Source: JBBROS01 sp963752225 | GTDB taxonomy: Bacteria > Pseudomonadota > Alphaproteobacteria > Acetobacterales > Acetobacteraceae | Assembly (NCBI GenBank): GCA_963752225.1 | Contig: CAVVXS010000007.1 | Span: forward strand, 1,674,001-1,738,000 | Length of the DNA stretch: 64,000 nucleotides | Direction of reading: 5' to 3' | The notes under the pieces: generated by a model | What the model saw: the letters and a program-made list of their open reading frames with translations, nothing else | The model's database searches: none | What the model was told of the DNA's origin: nothing | Translations under genes and position numbers: made by a program | Part shown: piece by piece, positions 15,502 to 31,130 of the stretch | Numbering within the stretch: position 1 is the stretch's first letter | Layout: the number at the start of each line of letters is the position of its first letter

Positions 15502-17082
15502 GTGGCGAGTCTCGAAGTGTCAAGCTTGGTTGGGCGAAACAGAGCGACCGTTCGAGGCGGGCTGCGCTCGCAGATATTGCATTTTTTTTGGATGGTCACA
15601 GTCCTGATCGTCATCGTTCTTGCGGTCCCGCTCGACCATATTGCCGATGATCCGTTCCAAGAGGGCGAATATGCCATCTGGATGACCGCGCGGCAGGCGG
15701 CGCCGGATGCGCCTCGACCGGTCTTGATCCATGGCGGCCTCGACATCGTGCCCCCATGGCTGGCGGCGATGACCTGCCCGGCGGACCGGCAGCTCGCATG
15801 CGTGCGCCTCGTCAACGCCGTACTCGAGCTTGCAGCGGGCGGCCTCTTTGTCGCTTTGCTGGCCGTGCTCGCCGGGCTGGGTTCAGCTGCCGCGGTTGCC
15901 GCCACGTTCCCGGCCATGTTGGCGTTCGGGTTGCTCGGCGGATCGGCGAGCTCGCCGCTGGAAGCGCAGCACGGGACGCCCGGCGTCCGCGAACTCGCCC
16001 TAGAGGCCGGGCTGGTCGTGGTCGCGCTGCTTGCCCGGGATGGCGGGCGGCGACGGCCCGGCCTGTTCGTTGCTCTCGGGGCCATAACGGCCGTCGCGCC
16101 GCTGTGGAGCTACAATCGCGGGCTGGTGCTGGTCTTGGTCGGCGGCGGGTTCACCCTGCTCGCCTGCTTGGTCCGACGGTCGGTTTGGCCGGCGACGCTG
16201 ACGGCGGCGGGCATGCTCGCGGCAACCGGCGCCATGGTTGCGTTCGGTTGGGGGCCGGCGATCATCGCGGCCGGCTACGACATCGAGTATTGGCGTCGCA
16301 ACGCCGCGATCTGGGATTCGCCGCTCGACCCCTTCGACGCGCTCGCGGTCGCGGCCGTGCATCTGACGGCGCTCGCCTTCGCCGGGCCGCCGGCGTGGTC
16401 GGAATGGCGCTCGGGCCGGCCCGGAACGGCGCTGATCGCCTTGCCGTTGGCCATGACGTCGGCATTGGTTCTGATCCAGGCGGCCGGCCGGCCGGACGCC
16501 GAGCATCTGCGCTGGACCTTGTGGCCCTCGCTGCTGCTGCTGGCTGTCGGGCTCAAGGTCCGGCTGCAGGGAGAGCCGGCCCGGTCGGCGGTGACCCTAT
16601 CCGGAGTTGCCGCCGTGGTCGCCACCTTGTCGGCGCTGTTGATCTCCTACCGGTGGCCGGCCCAGTGGACGACCGGCCCTGGGCTCGCCGCCAACATACG
16701 CCTGTTGCGGAACGGGTTGCCGACCGACGGCGACCTGGCCGGCCCCGACATGGTGCACTCAGCCCGCATCGTGCGGGCCGATGGCGGCTGCACCTTTGCC
16801 GCAAACAACGCCGGGCTCGTGCATTTGCTCGCGGGCGTGCCGCCCTGCTCCCGCTTCTGGTTCGGCGTTTACATCGGACCGGAGCAGCAGCAGGCGGTGA
16901 TTGCCGAGCTCGAGGCGGCTCGGCCGCACTTCATCTTGTGGGATGCGCCCATGTGGTGGGCTCACATCGACGGACGGTCCTTTGCTCAGCGCACCCCGCT
17001 GCTTGCGGCATGGATCGTCGCCAACTACCCGGTCGAAATCCGTGCGGGAAAGCAGGTGCTGAGAACCCGGGCGGATAAGTAG
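15502..17082 (+). CDS. Polytopic membrane protein, probable GT-C type glycosyltransferase
   Basis: About 526 residues with roughly ten membrane segments followed by a soluble C-terminal domain of about 120 residues. After the first segment comes an acidic loop (DDPFQEGEYAIW) and later L-I-H-G-G-L-D-I-V-P-P, as expected for the catalytic loop of GT-C transferases that use polyprenyl-phosphate sugars. The C-terminal part has NNAGLVHLLAGVPPCSRFW and PHFILWDAP, a pattern seen in such proteins. No strong ribosome site marks the start: GTG 15502, GTG 15517 and ATG 15592 are possible. It is divergent from the FAD-oxidoreductase cluster. The function is inferred. Confidence 0.65.
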   Translation: MASLEVSSLVGRNRATVRGGLRSQILHFFWMVTVLIVIVLAVPLDHIADDPFQEGEYAIWMTARQAAPDAPRPVLIHGGLDIVPPWLAAMTCPADRQLACVRLVNAVLELAAGGLFVALLAVLAGLGSAAAVAATFPAMLAFGLLGGSASSPLEAQHGTPGVRELALEAGLVVVALLARDGGRRRPGLFVALGAITAVAPLWSYNRGLVLVLVGGGFTLLACLVRRSVWPATLTAAGMLAATGAMVAFGWGPAIIAAGYDIEYWRRNAAIWDSPLDPFDALAVAAVHLTALAFAGPPAWSEWRSGRPGTALIALPLAMTSALVLIQAAGRPDAEHLRWTLWPSLLLLAVGLKVRLQGEPARSAVTLSGVAAVVATLSALLISYRWPAQWTTGPGLAANIRLLRNGLPTDGDLAGPDMVHSARIVRADGGCTFAANNAGLVHLLAGVPPCSRFWFGVYIGPEQQQAVIAELEAARPHFILWDAPMWWAHIDGRSFAQRTPLLAAWIVANYPVEIRAGKQVLRTRADK

Positions 17083-17170
17083 TCTTTGGCCCATCGGGCA
17101 GCCATTGCGGACATGAGCTGCTGCTGCAAACCTGCTCGCGAACGGTCCAGGGACCGTGCAGGAACCGTGT

Positions 17171-17605
17171 ATGGCTCGGAACGAAGCTGAGACCGCGAGC
17201 GCTGCAGCCGCCGAGGGTGCGGATGCTGCCCCTCGACTGATCGATCGAAAGATTGCCGAGCTTGGCGACTGGCGCGGCGAAATGCTCGCCCGCATCCGTG
17301 CGCTTATTCACGAGGCCGACCCCGAGGTCGTCGAAGAGGTGAAATGGCGCAAGCCATCGAATCCAGGCGGGGTGCCGGTCTGGTCGCACGCGGGAATACT
17401 TTGCACGGGCGAAGTTTATCGGACCAAGGTAAAGCTGACCTTTGCTAAGGGTGCCTTGCTTGAGGACCGGGCAGGCGTGTTCAACTCCAGCCTTGAGGGC
17501 AACCTGAGGCGCGCGGTCGACGTCGGTGCGGGAGTGCAGATCGATGAGGCGGCGCTGAAGTTGCTCATTCAGGCTGCCGTGGCTTTGAACACGGCTGGGC
17601 GCTGA
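17171..17605 (+). CDS. DUF1801 family protein
   Basis: A 144-residue protein of the YdhG/DUF1801 family, small single-domain proteins without an established reaction. The family core is seen as LIDRKIAELGDWRGEMLARIR, EVKWRKPSNPGGVPVW and VKLTFAKGALLED. ATG 17171 (MARNEAE) is preferred to the ATG-free extension to 17156. It stands between the GT-C gene and the VOC gene, all on the plus strand, with spacers of about 90 and 130 bases. Confidence 0.75.
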   Translation: MARNEAETASAAAAEGADAAPRLIDRKIAELGDWRGEMLARIRALIHEADPEVVEEVKWRKPSNPGGVPVWSHAGILCTGEVYRTKVKLTFAKGALLEDRAGVFNSSLEGNLRRAVDVGAGVQIDEAALKLLIQAAVALNTAGR

Positions 17606-17733
17606 CGGCAATTCACATGCGGACTTCTTTCGACGCGGCTCGCGGTCATGATTGCGCGGGGTCAACCGGTCTCGACTGGCATCCATCAGTCGGCCCATGT
17701 CTTATAAGGCGCCTCGAACTCGGGAGGTCGGCC

Positions 17734-18621
17734 ATCAGCGGCTTTCTCGCCATCGATCACCCGCTGGTCCTGGTGCGGGATCTGCCGGCGGCGCGCGAGC
17801 GGTGCGTCAGAGCCGGCTTCACCATGACGCCCGTAACGCAGCACCCGTGGGGCACGAGCACCTCGGTCGCCGTGTTCGAGGGATGCTTGCTCGAGCTGAT
17901 GGGCGTCACCGACGAGTCGCTCATCGACGTCAAGCCTGCGGGCGCGTTCCGCTTCGGCCGAACCGTGCGGGATCATCTCGCTGAGCGGGAGGGCATCTCG
18001 CTCACCGCGCTTCATAGCGAGGATGCGGAGGGAGATGCGGCCCTGGTCGCCGCCCGCGGCATCGCCAGCCAGGGACGGATCGAGTTTGGACGCGACATCA
18101 CCCTGCCCGACGGGTCACACGATCGCACGGCAACGACGCTGCGGATCATTGCCGATCCCGACCTCCCCCGGCTCTCGAACTTCATCTGTCAGCAGCATCG
18201 GCCTGACCTGATCTACGTGCCGAGATGGATGGACCACCCGAACACGGCGCGCGGAATAGGACAGGTCACCATTCTGGCCGAGAAAGACGACCATCCGAGA
18301 GTGCGCGAGCGGCTGACCCGGCTGTACGGACGCGACGCCGCCGACGAGGACCCCGACGGCTTCAGCGTCCGCACGGGGAACGGGCAGTTTGTCGTCCGCG
18401 ACCGCACCGCTGCCGAAGTGCTGTATGGGGCGCTCCCCTCTGCATTGGCGAACGAGACGCAACCTTGCTGCATCTCCATTCATCTTCGTGTCGGCTCGCT
18501 TCAATCGGCCCGGCGCCAGATCGAGGCAGGCGGCGCCGCGCCGCGCCGGGAGACCGGAACGTCGATCGTGATGCCGCCGGACTTGCTCGGCAACGCGTTT
18601 CTCGTTTTCGACGAGGTGTGA
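17734..18621 (+). CDS. VOC/glyoxalase-like protein, possible ATC start
   Basis: A protein of about 295 residues with a Glyoxalase_3-like VOC domain: FLAIDHPLVLVRDLPAARE at the N-terminus, HPWGTSTSVAVFEGCLLEL, and a second half with VTILAEKDDHPRV. The frame is open to an ATG at 17617, but those 39 extra residues look non-coding and lack a ribosome site. A strong GGGAGG at 17722–17727 lies six bases before an ATC at 17734, so ATC may be the initiation codon, or an ATG may have been mutated. The stop overlaps the sdaA ATG by one base (TGATG). The substrate is unknown. Confidence 0.7.
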   Translation: MSGFLAIDHPLVLVRDLPAARERCVRAGFTMTPVTQHPWGTSTSVAVFEGCLLELMGVTDESLIDVKPAGAFRFGRTVRDHLAEREGISLTALHSEDAEGDAALVAARGIASQGRIEFGRDITLPDGSHDRTATTLRIIADPDLPRLSNFICQQHRPDLIYVPRWMDHPNTARGIGQVTILAEKDDHPRVRERLTRLYGRDAADEDPDGFSVRTGNGQFVVRDRTAAEVLYGALPSALANETQPCCISIHLRVGSLQSARRQIEAGGAAPRRETGTSIVMPPDLLGNAFLVFDEV

Positions 18622-19997
18622 TGGTGGCCGAGACAGTTCAGCCGTGGTTCAGTGTTTTCGACCTGTTCAGGATCGGCATCGGTCCATCCAGTTCCCATAC
18701 GGTCGGCCCGATGGTCGCGGCGGGTCGCTTCTTGGCTAAACTGCCGGCGGCGCTGCCGATCGATGCCATCGAGGTCGAGCTCTTCGGCTCGCTTGCGCTC
18801 ACGGGGAAGGGACACGGCACCGACACGGCCGTCATCCTCGGCCTGCTCGGCGAGCGACCGGACGAGGTCGATCCGGATCGAGTGGCGGACCGCATCGCGT
18901 CGGTGTCGCTCAGCCGAAGGCTGCCCCTCCCCGGCGGGCGCTCGGCCGCGTTCGACCCGGCGACCGATCTCCGGTTCACCCGGGAGATGCTGCCGCGGCA
19001 CCCCAACGCGCTGACGTTCACCGCGCGCGCCGGCCGGGAGACGGTCACAGAAACCTACTATTCGGTGGGTGGCGGGTTCGTCGTCACCGACGCGGACGAG
19101 GACTCCGGGGCGGTCACGGGAGACGCCGTTCCATACCCTTTTTCGACCGCGGCCGAGCTGTTGGATCGGGCCGCACGGGCGGGGCTGTCGATCGCGGATC
19201 TCCAGCGTGCGAATGAGCGAAGCCGAAGGTCCGACGCGGACATCTCGCAAGGCATCGCGCGGATCTGGGCCGCGATGAGATCGTGTGTCGACTGTGGGCT
19301 GCGATCGGGCGGCGAGTTGCCAGGGGGCCTGCGAGTCCGTCGGCGGGCCCCGGCCTTGCACGCTCGGCTGCGTGCCGCCGAGGGACGCAACACCGAGGAC
19401 CCGCTTTACGGCATCGACTGGCTCAACCTGTTCGCCCTTGCGGTGAACGAGGAGAATGCCGCAGGCGGCCGGGTCGTGACCGCGCCAACCAACGGCGCGG
19501 CAGGTATCATCCCGGCCGTGCTTCACTACTACGACCGCTTCATCGACGGAGCCGACGCGGCGGGAATCGAGACCTTCTTCATGGCCGCCACGGCGGTCGG
19601 CACCCTGATCAAGCTCAACGCCTCCATCTCTGGCGCCGAGGTGGGTTGCCAGGGTGAGGTGGGATCGGCTTGTGCGATGGCCGCCGCGGGTTTCGCCGCG
19701 GCACTCGGAGGCAGCAACGCGAAGATCGAGAACGCCGCCGAGATCGGGCTTGAACACAATCTTGGCCTCACCTGCGACCCGGTTGGTGGGCTCGTGCAGG
19801 TCCCGTGCATCGAGAGGAATGCATTGGCTTCGGTCAAAGCGATCAATGCGGCGCGGCTAGCTCTCCATGGCGACGGTGCGCACTTCGTGAGCCTCGACCA
19901 GGTGATCCGCACGATGCGGGACACCGGCCGGGACATGCTGTCGAAGTACAAGGAGACAAGCGAGGGCGGATTGGCGGTGAACGTCGTTGAATGCTGA
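18621..19997 (+). CDS. sdaA: L-serine ammonia-lyase (iron-sulphur)
   Basis: A 458-residue single-chain L-serine dehydratase that turns serine into pyruvate and ammonia. The N-terminal domain begins with FSVFDLFRIGIGPSSSHTVGP. The C-terminal catalytic domain has APTNGAAGIIPAVLHYY, the Cys residues of the labile 4Fe-4S cluster in GCQGEVGSACAM and LTCDPVGGLVQVPC, and ends with KYKETSEGGLAVNVVEC. The length is normal. It is translationally coupled to the upstream VOC gene and convergent with the rRNA operon. Confidence 0.95.
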   Translation: MVAETVQPWFSVFDLFRIGIGPSSSHTVGPMVAAGRFLAKLPAALPIDAIEVELFGSLALTGKGHGTDTAVILGLLGERPDEVDPDRVADRIASVSLSRRLPLPGGRSAAFDPATDLRFTREMLPRHPNALTFTARAGRETVTETYYSVGGGFVVTDADEDSGAVTGDAVPYPFSTAAELLDRAARAGLSIADLQRANERSRRSDADISQGIARIWAAMRSCVDCGLRSGGELPGGLRVRRRAPALHARLRAAEGRNTEDPLYGIDWLNLFALAVNEENAAGGRVVTAPTNGAAGIIPAVLHYYDRFIDGADAAGIETFFMAATAVGTLIKLNASISGAEVGCQGEVGSACAMAAAGFAAALGGSNAKIENAAEIGLEHNLGLTCDPVGGLVQVPCIERNALASVKAINAARLALHGDGAHFVSLDQVIRTMRDTGRDMLSKYKETSEGGLAVNVVEC

Positions 19998-20088
19998 GCG
20001 CGCGACTAAGCCGTCGTCCGTCAGATCAGCGGCGCAGCAGGGACACGTTGGTTTGTGGTTCTTGCTTTGCGATGCCCCAAACGCCGAC

Positions 20089-20106
20089 GGCGCCCGTGTG
20101 GGCGCC
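20089..20106. terminator. Hairpin between sdaA and the rRNA operon
   Basis: GGCGCCC and GGGCGCC form a 7-bp stem with a GTGT loop. It lies between convergent sdaA and the end of the rRNA operon and may stop transcription from either side. The T tract is weak. Confidence 0.4.
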
Positions 20107-20138
20107 AGTGGCGGATGAGTTTGCATTGGTTGTTGATT

Positions 20139-20215
<77 letters not shown>

Positions 20216-20260
20216 TTGGTGTTTGGTGTGTTTGTTTATTCGGGTTTGATTGGTTTGGAA

Positions 20261-20378
20261 GACCTGGCGGCGACCGACTTTCCCGCCGCTTGAGCGGCAG
20301 TATCATGGGCGCTGGAGGTTTTCACGTCCGAGTTCGGGATGGGATCGGGTGTTGTCACTCCGCCATGGCCACCAGGTC
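20261..20378 (-). rRNA. rrf: 5S ribosomal RNA
   Basis: About 118 bases with complementary ends (GACCTGGTGGCC at the 5' end, GGCCGCCAGG-like at the 3' end) and the conserved internal CCGATCCCATCCCGAACTCG stretch on the minus strand. It lies between 23S and tRNA-fMet. The end points are approximate by a few bases. Confidence 0.92.
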
Positions 20379-20428
20379 GTCCAAGCCAATGGCCCGACAT
20401 GTGGTGAGGAACTGGTGCGTGGTTACGT

Positions 20429-20467
20429 GCTTGCTTTGTGTGTGTGGGTTGTGTTGGGGATCTGTGC
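20429..20467 (-). other. 3' arm of the 23S processing stalk
   Basis: The segment just beyond the 3' end of 23S has a GT-rich run on the plus strand and ends GGGGATCTGTGC. It is largely complementary, in the transcript, to 23324–23360 upstream of 23S. The two would pair to form the stem cut by RNase III during 23S maturation. Pairing was judged by eye and contains small loops. Confidence 0.5.
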
Positions 20468-20504
20468 CGGGTTTTGCGCCGGGTTGGTACTGTGCATGGG
20501 ATAG

Positions 20505-23240
<2,736 letters not shown>

Positions 23241-23751
23241 ACCCATACACAGAACCAACCCGCGCAGAAGCGCGTGCCATAACTTCTCATGGCAGCACGC
23301 CACAACCTTGGTTTGTCCCGGTCGCTGAGCAGATCCTCAACAACACACACACACTTACACGCCCCTGAACCCTGCAACCCATCCACGCTCGGCCGATCAT
23401 GATCCTTCGCAGAACCACCACCGGCACGGGTCAGACAACCACGCGGATGCATCACGGACCCCTCGCCACCACCCACCGCATGAGGCAGGTCCGCAGACCC
23501 ACCCCGTGCAGGAGAAGCAACCGAGTTGTCCTGCGCGCCCAGGAGCGCACCAGAACCTGATTCACATGTGACAAAGACCAAAACACCCGGCACACCCGCG
23601 CCACGTCCCGCCCAACGGCAGTGACGCAGCCACGCTGCACCGAACCCAAACCCAAACCACGACAAGTCCAACGCCGCACGGACGCACGGGCACCAAGCCG
23701 AACCGGCCGGCGCCGCGGAAGCGGCACAACCGGTGAGACCAAAGCGAACCA
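23241..23751 (-). other. Internal transcribed spacer tRNA-Ala to 23S, with 5' arm of the 23S stalk
   Basis: This 511-base spacer holds no gene. The plus strand is notably poor in G. At 23324–23360 lies the 5' arm of the 23S processing stalk, including an (AC)n run and AGATCCTCAA, complementary to 20429–20467. The rest shows nothing I can name. Confidence 0.6.
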
Positions 23752-23824
23752 TGGAGGTGGACGGGATCGAACCGACGACCCCCTGCTTGCAAAGCAGGTG
23801 CTCTCCCAGCTGAGCTACACCCCC
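23752..23824 (-). tRNA. tRNA-Ala (TGC)
   Basis: A 73-base tRNA with acceptor arm GGGGGTG opposite CACCTCC, D-arm AGCTCAGCTGGGAGAGC and anticodon TGC in CTTTGCAAG. CCA is not encoded after the discriminator A, unlike the other tRNAs in this window. Confidence 0.96.
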
Positions 23825-23875
23825 AAACCCGGCAAGCCCGGCCAACGTCCCATCCGCCCAACCACCATGAAACCA

Positions 23876-23952
<77 letters not shown>

Positions 23953-24272
23953 ATCCCGCGCCCGCCGCCCCAGCCTCGTAACCCCCGCATGCCCAAAGCA
24001 GGCACCCAGCAGGTCGCGCGGCCGCAGCGTGCGGCAAACTGTCGTGGAAGGGATATGTTGACGGCGCCTTGGCGCAAGCGCCCCGGCGGTCTTGTCCGGC
24101 CAACCCGCTGCCTCGACCCGGCGTCCATTGCGGACCCAAACCTGGTCAGAGCCTCAAGCTCCAGACACCCCCACGCATCCGCGTGAAGGCCTTGATCGTT
24201 GAACGCGAACCAAACACGGAAGCCGAAGCTTCCAACCCGATCCGATCAGACCGGCTGCTCGATCCACATCCT
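23953..24272 (-). other. 16S to tRNA-Ile spacer with 3' arm of the 16S processing stalk
   Basis: No gene lies in this 320-base spacer. At 24041–24075 there is a 35-base segment complementary in the transcript to 26168–26202 upstream of 16S: 30 Watson-Crick pairs, four G·U pairs and one mismatch. The two arms flank 16S and would form its RNase III processing stalk. Confidence 0.7.
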
Positions 24273-25765
<1,493 letters not shown>

Positions 25766-26260
25766 CAGCTCAAACCAGCCAAAAGCCAGCCCAAACCATC
25801 ACGAACACACCCAAGATTACGCTCGATCCAAAACCCCAATCCAAAAACACTCTGACGTCCAAACCAACCAGGCCAAAACCAACCCGATCAGCTCCTCATC
25901 TCCAGAATATGCCAAACCAAGCATCCCAGCGATCAGCAGCCCCAGATCAGCCCAAACCCGCCAGCCAAAACCCCAAAAGCATCCGTCCCTGGATCAAAGT
26001 CCAAGTCACAGCATCATCCCAAGCGAAAGCCCAGAACAAAAACCCCAACCAAACTCACGTCCAACAACAAACACCCAAAGCCTCGGCAAACAGACCAAGC
26101 CAAACATAAAAGCCGCCAAAAACACCCGCCAACGTGCCATCCCTCAACAGAATAACACATCAGCAAAGCGCCAAAACGCCGCCAACATATCCCTTCCATA
26201 ACCGATTTACTTGTCAAATGAGCGTCGAGCCCGGCAAGGAGCGCCGTGTTCGGGAGGCGG
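25766..26260 (-). other. rRNA operon leader with 5' arm of the 16S stalk
   Basis: About 500 transcribed bases precede 16S. The transcript is rich in G and U (the plus strand is C/A-rich and poor in G), quite unlike the rest of the window. The 5' arm of the 16S stalk is at 26168–26202. A second TTGACA at 26212–26217 on the minus strand lacks a good -10. No protein gene is supported here although a plus-strand frame stays open. Confidence 0.6.
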
Positions 26261-26289
26261 GTTCTAGGCCCCCGCCGAGACTGTGTCAA
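26261..26289 (-). promoter_or_regulatory. rRNA operon promoter
   Basis: On the minus strand TTGACA (26289–26284) is followed by exactly 17 bases and TAGAAC (26266–26261). This is a near-consensus housekeeping promoter about 490 bases upstream of 16S, pointing into the operon. Confidence 0.75.
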
Positions 26290-26394
26290 CTGAATTACGC
26301 TGCCTCGCCTAACAGCGGATTAACAAGGCGATTTCAGGCACTTAGCGACGATCTGCACTGCCTGCGGCGCGACGCACCGCCGATCAACCCAGCT

Positions 26395-26438
26395 ATGCGC
26401 TGGGGCGGTGCATGACCACGTGCACCGCCCCAGCGCAT
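26395..26438. terminator. Strong hairpin downstream of clpB
   Basis: A perfect 18-bp stem (ATGCGCTGGGGCGGTGCA and its complement) with an eight-base loop lies just after the clpB stop and upstream of the rRNA promoter. It very likely insulates the rRNA operon from clpB. TTT follows only on the plus strand. Confidence 0.7.
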
Positions 26439-26456
26439 TTCAGCCTCTGTGACGCC

Positions 26457-29045
<2,589 letters not shown>

Positions 29046-29128
29046 CTGTCCCTCTCAATCAGGCGACAACCGTGCCGCCGATCGCGTCCCTCTTGGAGGC
29101 AACGCCGGGGCGGCTCGTCACTCTGGCG

Positions 29129-29159
29129 ATATGGGATGCACGAAAACCGCGCTCAAGGG
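29129..29159 (-). promoter_or_regulatory. Sigma-32-like heat-shock promoter of clpB
   Basis: On the minus strand CTTGAGC is followed after 14 bases by TCCCATAT, close to the sigma-32 consensus CTTGAAA and CCCCATNT. It is about 83 bases upstream of the clpB start, as expected for a heat-shock chaperone gene. Confidence 0.65.
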
Positions 29160-29249
29160 ATTGATCTATGACAACGACCGCTCGGCTGGGATGAACCAAT
29201 CCCGAGCCCCGGCGCCACCCGCTCTGACCGGCTGCGACCGGGTCGGGCC

Positions 29250-29837
29250 TCAGCTTGTCGCGAACCGCTGCTCGATCCGGCGACGCAGCTTGCCTATCCG
29301 ACCGACCCCGGCGAGACGTCGGTCGAGGAACGCGAGCGTTGCCGTGCCGCCGGGGCTGTCGTCGCGCAGCCAGAACAGCAGCGTCGCGCTGTAGACCGCC
29401 CCAAGGATCGCCCGCTTGGTATACCAGCTGAAATCCGCCGAGGCGTCGCCCGCCGCATGCCAAATCGTGTCGACCGTCCGCGCCGTGCAACGCGCCGCCA
29501 GCAGGCCGTGGCCCGGCACCAGCAAGACCCCCAACGCGCGCCTGACCGCGTCCTTGTAGGGCGCGTTGCGCTCGAAGCGGGCGGCGATCACGGCCTTGAC
29601 CCGCGCCGGCAGCCGCATCTCCGGCCCGACCCGGTCGGCGGCGTCCGCTTCCATCCAGCGGTCGGCAAGGTCGCAGTAGGCCTCGACCATGTCGGCCGGA
29701 CCGCCCGGGAACAGCAGGTCCGCGTCCGGGCCCGCGGCTTCGGTCAGCGCGCCAAACGACCAGCCTTGCGTGTTGGCCAACGGCAGGAGGGCGAGGATCG
29801 CGGCGTCGCGCTCAGGACTGCGCTCGGGCAGCATCAT
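29250..29837 (-). CDS. COQ9-family ubiquinone biosynthesis protein
   Basis: A 195-residue protein of the COQ9 family, a TetR-like fold lipid-binding protein that helps the COQ7-type hydroxylation step of ubiquinone synthesis. The N-terminal helices include RDAAILALLPLANTQGWSFGAL, and the C-terminal part has the W-Y-T-K-R-A-I-L-G segment and an amphipathic end with FLDRRLAGVG. Position near rpsU is common for alphaproteobacterial members. It starts with two ATG codons overlapping the def stop, so it is coupled to def. Confidence 0.85.
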   Translation of the reverse strand: MMLPERSPERDAAILALLPLANTQGWSFGALTEAAGPDADLLFPGGPADMVEAYCDLADRWMEADAADRVGPEMRLPARVKAVIAARFERNAPYKDAVRRALGVLLVPGHGLLAARCTARTVDTIWHAAGDASADFSWYTKRAILGAVYSATLLFWLRDDSPGGTATLAFLDRRLAGVGRIGKLRRRIEQRFATS

Positions 29838-30400
29838 GGCCGGCGTTCCGAAGCAGGCGCTCCGGCGGTTGGCGCCAGTTGCGCGCGGGCGAGTTCCTCG
29901 TTGAAGCCGAACTGGGTGAAGTCGTTCATGCGCATCGGGTAGAGAATGCCGTCGAGATGGTCGAATTCATGCTGCACGACGCCGGCGTGAAAGCCGGTCG
30001 CGAGCGCACCGACCGGCCGGTTGTCGGTATCGACCCCGGAATAGCGCACCCGCGTATGGCGCGGCACCGCCGCGCGCAGGCCCGGAATGGACAAGCACCC
30101 CTCCCAGCGCAGGACCTTTTCCTCGCCCAGCAGCTCCAGTTCCGGGTTGATGACGACAGTGTTCGGCATCTCGCCGTCGCCCTCGGCCGGCTGGGTACGG
30201 CCTGGCGGCACGCGGAACACGAATAAGCGGAGCGGCACGTGGACTTGCGGTGCCGCGAGGCCTGCGCCTGCCGCATCTTCCATGGTCTCAATCATGTCCG
30301 CCACCAAGCGGCGGATTTCGGGGGACGTCGGATCTGCGACCGGCTCGGCGCGGGTCAGCAGGACGGGGTGGCCCATGCGGGCGATCTTGAGGATGGCCAT
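29834..30400 (-). CDS. def: Peptide deformylase
   Basis: A 188-residue metalloenzyme that removes the formyl group from nascent proteins. All three motifs are present: GAGLAAPQ at 45–52, EGCLS in the middle, and the HEFDH metal site in GVVQHEFDHLDG. The frame is open upstream to 30436, but MAILKIARMGHPVL is the usual start. It is divergent from rpsU and coupled to the downstream COQ9 gene. A second def copy elsewhere is likely in such genomes, so this may not be the only one. Confidence 0.92.
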   Translation of the reverse strand: MAILKIARMGHPVLLTRAEPVADPTSPEIRRLVADMIETMEDAAGAGLAAPQVHVPLRLFVFRVPPGRTQPAEGDGEMPNTVVINPELELLGEEKVLRWEGCLSIPGLRAAVPRHTRVRYSGVDTDNRPVGALATGFHAGVVQHEFDHLDGILYPMRMNDFTQFGFNEELARAQLAPTAGAPASERRP

Positions 30401-30568
30401 CGCCGCCGGTCTAGCGCGCGGCCGCGGCCGGTGCACGAAACCTTTTGGCGAGGCGCAAGGTTGGTGTTATAGCGCGGGGCCCGCCGGGTCCCGTGCGGCG
30501 ACGATTTCACGCGCCCGTGAGCATCTCGACGATGCGAAGGCGCCTTGCAGACAGGAGATGGCGGCCAA

Positions 30569-30772
30569 GTGCAGGTTCTGGTTCGAGACAACAATGTCGA
30601 TCAGGCGCTGAAGGCGCTCAAGAAGAAGATGCAGCGCGAAGGCGTGTTTCGCGAGATGAAGCTGCGCCGCCACTACGAAAAGCCGTCCGAACGCCGCGCC
30701 CGTGAGGCTGCCGAAGCAGTTCGGCGTGCCCGTAAGATGGAGCGCAAGCGCCTCGAGCGCGAAGGCTTCTAA
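30569..30772 (+). CDS. rpsU: 30S ribosomal protein S21
   Basis: A 67-residue, very basic protein of the small subunit, recognised by VQVLVRDNNVDQALKALKKK at the start and the Arg/Lys-rich tail ARKMERKRLEREGF. The start is GTG at 30569; a TTG at 30545 is in frame but would add eight residues not found in S21. AGGAGA lies upstream. It is divergent from def. Confidence 0.95.
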   Translation: MQVLVRDNNVDQALKALKKKMQREGVFREMKLRRHYEKPSERRAREAAEAVRRARKMERKRLEREGF

Positions 30773-31130
30773 ACCGCTTCTCGATCGCAGGCGGCTTGCC
30801 GTCGCTGTGCCTGGCAGCGCGGCCTGCCTCTGCCTACGCCCTTAATACCCAGCAACGTTGGTTGCTCCCCCCGCCGCCGCACGCCCTGCGTCGCCTTTCA
30901 GATGCAGGGCTGACCGAAACGTGATCGCGTCGCTCGGCGTGGTTTAAAGCAGCAGCGGTGCTGCCATTTTCGATCATCTTACAGGGTGTTCTGACAGGCT
31001 GAGCCGTAAGCCGGCCCGTCCGCCCGCGCCTGCGGCCGCTCTCCGCCACGGGCTGATCTCTGCTGCGCCGCAATATCGCCCTGATTGCGACGCTGTAGTG
31101 GGGGACAGACCGAGACAGGAGCCACCCCAC
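30773..31130. other. Intergenic region between rpsU and a GT4 gene
   Basis: No gene is supported in these 358 bases. A weak inverted repeat follows the rpsU stop (GCAGGCGGC/GCCTGC region). The only clear signal is AGGAG about ten bases before the GT4 start at 31131. Confidence 0.4.

Noticed and set aside
23341..23360. (AC)n run as a CRISPR or simple microsatellite feature
   Set aside because: No repeat-spacer pattern is present, and pairing with 20429–20467 explains it as part of the 23S stalk.
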